From positions 90,208,021-90,272,020 of the forward strand of contig CM041297.1 in assembly GCA_023052935.1 (NCBI GenBank): a stretch of DNA of 64,000 nucleotides. Direction: 5' to 3'. The translations under genes and the position numbers were made by a program. Of this stretch, positions 58,430 through 64,000 are shown in pieces. Under the pieces are notes generated by a model. That model saw only the letters and a list, made by a program, of their open reading frames with translations. It did not search any database and was not told where the DNA came from. Numbering within the stretch: position 1 is the first letter of the stretch; the number at the start of each line of letters is the position of its first letter. This stretch comes from Piezodorus guildinii. Lineage: Eukaryota > Arthropoda > Insecta > Hemiptera > Pentatomidae.

Positions 58430-59596
58430 TCATTCATTTTGGCACGTCCTGCAGATTCCCTTTGGAATAAATGGATTGAAATTCAAAATGCACTATTTCT
58501 TTTCGAGGCAAAAAAACAATAAATATTTGAAAATTGTGCTTAAGTTTCAATGTACGATTTCGTTATATGTTTTACTATTTTATTTTTTTTGGTTGCATTA
58601 CAATTGCATCTGTATTTTAGTAATAAAATGATCCTCTAATGGCAACTCACAATGAGGACAATATTCTAATGATTTCATAATCAATAAATTATTATAGCGG
58701 CAAACAAACCAAACTAGAATTATTTATTTCTAGTTATCAATTGGATTTCCGGAATTTTTTACCGCGAAAATCATAATTAATACTGTGTACTTCAGAAGTG
58801 CGATGCAATATGAACGCGGACTACTTATTTATACAAGTAGACATATCGTTTGAAAGGTATGCTCTTAGTAAATTTTATATATATCAGCTAAATTTCTGAG
58901 GGGTACATAGAACGACTCGATGGCATAAAAATGGCCAGTCTTTAGATCTTGAAAGACTAACATAGTAAAATAGGTTACAAGCACTGACAATTACATTCAA
59001 CTTTTTCTTTATCTACAACCAAATAGAATAATTCAGAGAGGTTTTGAAATTGCATTAATATCATAATTCGTAAATGAAAAAAAAAAAAAAAATTAAATCA
59101 ACATCTTACACTTTCATTCCTGCCATTAACTATGGTGGTCCACACTGTAATAATCAGCCATCATTTTAGACGAATGCTTTTTTTATAGGACAAGTTTAAA
59201 CAAATTTGGACTCAGACCTAATGTATCCTCCATACTCACCGATAATGAATACAATATTTCGGCGCTGTTCGGGTTTCTTAAGAGTCACCTATTATTAAAT
59301 CAAATATAGTATTTTAATTTAATTTCATTTTTATCTACTTTTTTATCTTATTATTATAAGCTTAGCCTTTTAATTTTTATTTATTTCTTTTTTTAATTAA
59401 AGAGAACTATAGCCGTTTATGACCCCTGGGTTTTACGCCTCAAAACCCCAAACAACTACGGTGGTCCAGTGCAGTAATTTGAGAATAGATGAAACTGATT
59501 ATTATTTAATGTGTTTTCTAAATAATAATTTACATTAGATAACTTAGTGCATGATTCATGTTTTAGTTAAAACAGTTGGAATTTTCATTACCAGTT
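58430..59596. other. no gene seen
   Basis: AT-rich. The last 200 bases include ttatgacccctgggttttac and ccaaacaactacggtggtcc, possibly repeat-derived. Confidence 0.4.
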
Positions 59597-60752
59597 CAAT
59601 TTTTTTTTTTTTTTTTTTTTTTATTTATTTATTGTAATTTACAACTGTATTAAACAACACAATAAGTAAATATGAGGAATGAAAAAAAAAATGTCATGAA
59701 AATGTCTTGAGAAAGAACAACCCAGTGGTAGCACTTCACTAACTATTTTAACTCAGTAGGTCCCGAGGCCACCTTCTTTTCAGTCGCCTTGGAGGATTAT
59801 CTGGGATATCTAAGGAAGATAAATTACGGACAAGTGGATTTGTATGGGCAGGGAGTTTAGAATGAAAAGAGGAGTATCTATCACGGGCTATGTCTGCAAC
59901 AAATGGGATGTTAAGGTCATTATGAATGAGTTGATTTGTAACAAAATAAGGAGCATTCAGGATTTTTCGAAGGATTTTGGATTGTAAGGACTGGATGCGG
60001 GAGGAATTAGATGGTTTCGTAGAGCCCCAAAGCTCGATTCCATACGTCCAAATAGGTCTGATAATAGTGGTGTAAATGAGTCTTTTGTAATATACTGGAA
60101 GTTTTGAACGTTTGTCTAGTAAGTGTTGTAGTAATCGATATCTTCGAGCAGTTTCTTGTCGTTTCAGTCTGGTGTGAGGATTCCAAGTAAGGCGCTTGTC
60201 AAGATGGAGACCTAGGTATCGGATTTGCTCAACAGGAGTAAGGGTAATGTTATTAAAAGATACTGGGGGGCAGGAACTCATTGGTTTGCGACGAAGGGTA
60301 AAGGTGATTTGGTGGGATTTGTTAGGGTTTATTTTAATCCTCCAATTTAGACACCATTCTTCAATAGCTGTGATGTGGGACTGAAGGGTTTGGGATGCAG
60401 TAGTTGGATCATTATGGACAGATAAGACACACGTGTCGTCAGCATAAGTATTGAGGACAGTATGAGGATGGAGTGGAATGTCAGCTGTATAAAGGGAATA
60501 GAGGATAGGACCTAAGATACTACCTTGAGGCACTCCAGCAGATTGGGAAAATATGGATGAGTAGGAAAAGTTATGGTTAACCTGAAAGGTTCTGCCAGTA
60601 AGGTAGGAACGCATTAATAGGAAATATGTAGGGGTGAGGAATTGACGGAGTTTGTAAAGCAGTCCCTGGTGCCAGACTCGATCAAATGCTTGTTCTACAT
60701 CAAGAAAGGCTCCAGTGCAGTACATTCCGCGCTCCAATGTAGACCAGTTCAA
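59597..60752 (-). mobile_element. 5'-truncated Jockey-like LINE with poly(A)
   Basis: The minus-strand copy begins at 60,752 inside the RT and ends in a poly(A) run (plus-strand T's at 59,600-59,628). It contains a 334-residue open frame at 59,748-60,752. Confidence 0.9.
59748..60752 (-). CDS. Jockey-like reverse transcriptase, N-terminally truncated, otherwise open
   Basis: Motifs in order: GAFLDVEQAFDRVWH, AGVPQGSILGPILYSLYTAD, NTYADDTCVLS, NPNKSHQITF, IRYLGLHLDKRLTW, and the tail RPIWTYGIELWGSTKPS with KILRKILNAPYF. The endonuclease and first RT motifs are missing, so it cannot be active. Absence of stops over 334 codons suggests a recent insertion. Confidence 0.9.
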   Translation of the reverse strand: MNWSTLERGMYCTGAFLDVEQAFDRVWHQGLLYKLRQFLTPTYFLLMRSYLTGRTFQVNHNFSYSSIFSQSAGVPQGSILGPILYSLYTADIPLHPHTVLNTYADDTCVLSVHNDPTTASQTLQSHITAIEEWCLNWRIKINPNKSHQITFTLRRKPMSSCPPVSFNNITLTPVEQIRYLGLHLDKRLTWNPHTRLKRQETARRYRLLQHLLDKRSKLPVYYKRLIYTTIIRPIWTYGIELWGSTKPSNSSRIQSLQSKILRKILNAPYFVTNQLIHNDLNIPFVADIARDRYSSFHSKLPAHTNPLVRNLSSLDIPDNPPRRLKRRWPRDLLS

Positions 60753-60929
60753 TTTGAAATTTGAAAATTAGAACTAAAAATTTGGCTTCTAATGAACTGA
60801 CAATTAATTAGTTTATTTCAAAAGTTCTGTATTACTTTGGGATTCACAAGATTACACTACTTAAAACGTTTAATCTTTCATACGAAATATAAAGCAAAAG
60901 CTAAGTTATGTATCAATACTTCCGACTAC

Positions 60930-61070
60930 TTACACAGAACTAGAATTATTTTGAGTGAAATGTGCGCGCACTTTTCGACAACGATCGAACTTCGCGACCT
61001 TGTTTCAGCGGTTACCATGGCAACCAGGAATCTCTACGTCTTGTCATGTAAGGTTTGAAATAAAATCTGT
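60930..61070. promoter_or_regulatory. GC-richer island, possible promoter or first exon
   Basis: gtgcgcgcacttttcgacaa and cgatcgaacttcgcgacctt contain several CG dinucleotides in an otherwise very AT-rich area. It includes an X-box and, inside it, an ATG in a good context (accATGG) opening MATRNLYVLS up to a possible donor cat|gtaagg at 61,048. No downstream exon is confirmed. Confidence 0.35.
61011..61024 (+). promoter_or_regulatory. RFX-type X-box, perfect palindromic consensus
   Basis: GTTACCATGGCAAC fits the full RFX consensus (GTTRCC AT GGYAAC). RFX factors use it to drive ciliary genes, usually within about 200 bp upstream of the start codon. Confidence 0.6.
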
Positions 61071-61460
61071 TCAGTAATTTATTGAAATTGCAACTTTAGA
61101 AAGGCATGAAAGGAATCGTAAATATGGCAACCTTTTGAGAATTTTATAATAGAAATCTAATCAGAAATCGTAGTTTTGGAGGTAAACGTGACCAACAATT
61201 TTGGGAAGCTGAGATTTGATCTTTGCTTGAAACAATTTTATGCTACAGCATTGAAGTAATTGTAAATTTATCTATATTGTCACAAGATTACATCCTTTTT
61301 ACATTTTTATAATTTTAACTCCAATCTGAAGAAATATTCCTACACAAATAATACCGAAAATAGTGACGTATCAAAATGGTTTTAAAATGTTTCCAGTTAA
61401 ATCTAGTTTCATCATTTGAAGAGAGATACACTTTATTAGCAAAGTAGCTTAATACTACTA

Positions 61461-61745
61461 GTTTTTTTTTTTCCACATTTAGTTTATTTATTATTTCTTT
61501 TTAAAAAAATATATTATTGCTATTTACAACTGTACCTAGGAATACAAGTAAATGTGAATAAAATATAAAATACACTTGTAGAGAAGCTTCCCACTGGAAT
61601 CACTCTAAAAATAGTCTAAACTAGAAGGTCTCAGGGCCATCTTCTTTTCATACTATCAGGCATTGAAGGGGAAGAAAGGATGGAAACTAGTAGATTAGAG
61701 TGGAAAAGGAGTTTGTCATGAAGGGAATGGTATCTGGTCCGTACC
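61461..61745 (-). pseudogene. Jockey-like LINE, 3' fragment
   Basis: cttgtagagaagcttcccac and ggtctcagggccatcttctt match the 3' part of the family at 49,207 and 59,597. Short and broken. Confidence 0.7.
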
Positions 61746-64000
61746 ATGCCATTCTGCATACCTGCCACCACCAAATCAAAGTTATGATCCGTTTCTAACA
61801 TATGTTGCAGACAGCATTGAGGCCTTTAAGCCACTGAAGCCGAAAATTAATCTTAAATAGTTCTTGAGTATTCTATTATTTATTAAAAAAATAATGTCTT
61901 CCGTATTTGATTCCTAAATATTGATGCTGACATTCAAATAATATAAGACTCTGCATTCCCCATCTTAGAGTATTTATGAGCTTTTATAATACATAAACGA
62001 CTAGTAATTTTTAAAAAATTAATAATTTCATACCTAAAGTAATTCAATGGAATTAGTAAAATTAGAAAAAATAAAATAAAATATTTTTACGGTTTAGTTA
62101 ACTACGCTTTACACTAGACGGACATATTAAACATGTAATGAAAGAGACAAGGTGACAACGACCTAACGATCCAGACGAGGAGAGAAAGCAGGCAGTTGGA
62201 TATCTTGATAGCAACAGCTCCAGGTTATACCTAATTTATTTTTTAACTAATTGTACAATTATCATTTCAAAAGATGACCCTAAGATTAATAATATAAACA
62301 TATATTAATAATATAAAGATATAGTTGCGTGAAATAATTTAGGTAACTTCATAAAAGATTTTATAGAATATCTTTAACTTAAAATGTAATTTTATGTTAC
62401 AGAAATACTCTTGATACTGCACAAAGAGGATTTCACAGAACTCAAGATCCGAAAAAGAGAAAACGAAAAAATAAAAAATAGAATGAAGATGAAAGATAAA
62501 GATGAAAAAAATAAAATAATAATGTAACTCGCTTTTTCGACAAGAGCACAGTTAGGCTTTGAATAAAGATAGAGAGATCAGAGAAAATGAAGATACTTTT
62601 AAGTCTTAAAGCTTAAAAAATAAATTTTGTTTTGAAGGTTCTTGTGATACAATTTTCTTTATCTCTCTTCTCTCTCTATCAAAAAAAAAAAAAATAATAA
62701 GTCGTAATTTTTCAAATGAAGAAATATGGAACCAACTTCCAAAATATTTATGTATAATTTAAACTATTTTTAAAAACTCTTTGCTAAAAAATAACAATAA
62801 AATTGTTAAAATATTAATAAAAGAGTAGTAATTTATTAAACTAAACAATTAAGAATTTAAACATAATATTCAAGTTATAAAAAGTGAGTAAAAAATAATG
62901 AATTACTTTCAGCACCCAATCAGATCATTACAAATAACATTTAAGTCTTAAAGAAGTAGAGAAATTTGAATTTTCAAGTTGAAACTAATATAACATTATT
63001 TTAGTGAATTATCAAAACTCAGTACATAATACCAATGAAGTGTGTAAAATATGTGTCTACGAACAATTAAGAAGAGTAAATTGACAATGTCAAGCCGCTC
63101 AGTGATTAACTACAAAGATGTTAAGCCAAACAGGTTATAGATCTAGTTTATGTTTATGTTATTGTATAACTTTAATAGAGAATGTAATAATAGGATTAGA
63201 AACACAATGTAAAATAAATATCCGATTGAAATTATATTTAAACAAATGAAAATAAATGAACAGTGATGCAAAAACAAATGGGTCACCGCTTCATTTAATT
63301 CTTGATAACACCTAAATTACTTTTTTTTAAAATTAATTACTCAAAAACATTATTTGATATTTAAGAATTATACAAAGGAAAGCATAAAACATCATTAGGG
63401 GACAACAATGGCTCGTAAGGGAGGGGGGAACAATGCCAGACATCTCCAATTATATCAAGAAAGTGCATAACAATTAAACTTTCTCGGAGCGCTTCTTGAA
63501 TAAAAGATTTAGCTTTTCGGGGCGAGCTGAGGCATTTCAACTCCTTCCTTAATCTCAAACCGCCGAGCCTATTGGAAATAAGATGAAAGTTGGTTGAAAG
63601 ATGAAGACGAGCATGCAAAGAAAAAACAAAAAAAGAAGACGAGAATTCACACCCTACATTTCGCTGTGTCCCCATAAAAAATTTCTCCCTGACCAGGAGA
63701 AACAAAATATCATCGAGACTACAGTCTACAGATCCTTCATAAACTTTCCTTGTATCAGGATACAATCTAATTCATTTAATAGCTCTATTTATTACACACA
63801 GGAGCTTACTTTCAATTCCCACATATTACCACATTTCACATGTATCCTACACTCTTTCTAACTTTTATTCTAGTCATATAAAAGCAGACATCTATAGAAA
63901 GAAGAAAAAATAAGGTGGTATACATGTCAGGAAGAAGCAAAAAATAGATAAATTACAAATACGAAAATTCCGTAACGTTTGTGCAGATTGAATGCACAAA
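61746..64000. other. no assigned gene
   Basis: AT-rich. Two weak plus-strand exon candidates (62,136-62,222 and 62,402-62,521, acceptor ttatgttacag) and GC-richer DNA at 63,400-63,760 with open frames on both strands were considered and not called. Confidence 0.35.

Noticed and set aside
62136..62521. Possible two-exon 3' end on the plus strand (…TAPEILLILHKEDFTEL… or a frame ending in a PKKRKRK-type basic tail)
   Set aside because: The second acceptor is good, but the first segment has no convincing acceptor and the NLS-like frame needs to cross a stop. Not recognised.
63361..63861. Overlapping 134-aa (minus) and 86-aa (plus) open frames in a GC-richer patch
   Set aside because: Neither shows a known domain, splice context or codon pattern, and they lie on opposite strands over the same bases. 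Kept only as unassigned DNA.
45139..64000. Search for the upstream CUB exon and signal peptide
   Set aside because: No minus-strand segment with the expected cysteines and DHLY.YDGD-type motif was found; none called.
1..64000. CRISPR arrays, operons, bacterial insertion sequences
   Set aside because: No regularly spaced direct repeats or bacterial-type gene organisation; introns and animal transposons show that it is nuclear eukaryotic DNA.

Overview
The window is AT-rich animal DNA, most likely from an arthropod and probably an insect. It has small GT-AG exons in very AT-rich introns, tRNA-derived SINEs, and mariner, Jockey-, CR1- and RTE-type elements. I cannot name the species.

The one clear host gene is an attractin (ATRN / fly distracted family) orthologue on the minus strand. 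It runs from a partial CUB exon at 45,138 down to a stop codon at 8,887. I could place 22 coding exons. Every junction is in phase except one between the second and third exons, where one base appears to be missing. In order the exons encode the end of a CUB domain, two EGF-like domains, a six-motif kelch propeller, five PSI-like cysteine modules, two laminin-type EGF domains, a membrane-proximal beta domain, a single transmembrane helix, and a conserved tail with the MASRPF motif. The C-type lectin domain of vertebrate attractin is missing exactly at one phase-0 junction. The 5' exons (signal peptide, start of CUB) were not found and probably lie beyond 64,000 or are not recognisable.

The rest is mostly mobile DNA. 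In introns and flanks I see a complete CR1-like LINE (about 31,880-36,430; ORF2 intact, ORF1 with one frameshift) inserted into an older RTE-like LINE. There are several 5'-truncated Jockey-like copies, a decayed second Jockey element, two mariner remnants, and a hAT-type non-autonomous element with a perfect 8-bp target duplication. There is also a 1.5-kb TIR element, tRNA-derived SINEs, a family of about 870-bp elements present in seven or eight copies, and a roughly 430-bp inverted segmental duplication.

Two things stand out. First, attractin introns carry several small palindromic or tandem elements that contain hammerhead-ribozyme-like motifs (hairpin followed by GAAAC, sometimes with CTGATGA). 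They resemble the ribozyme-bearing repeats of Penelope-like retroelements. Second, there is a perfect RFX X-box (GTTACCATGGCAAC) in a small GC-richer island at 61,011-61,024. A serine-rich candidate exon near 1,600 and the last 3 kb hold weak coding signals that I could not assign.
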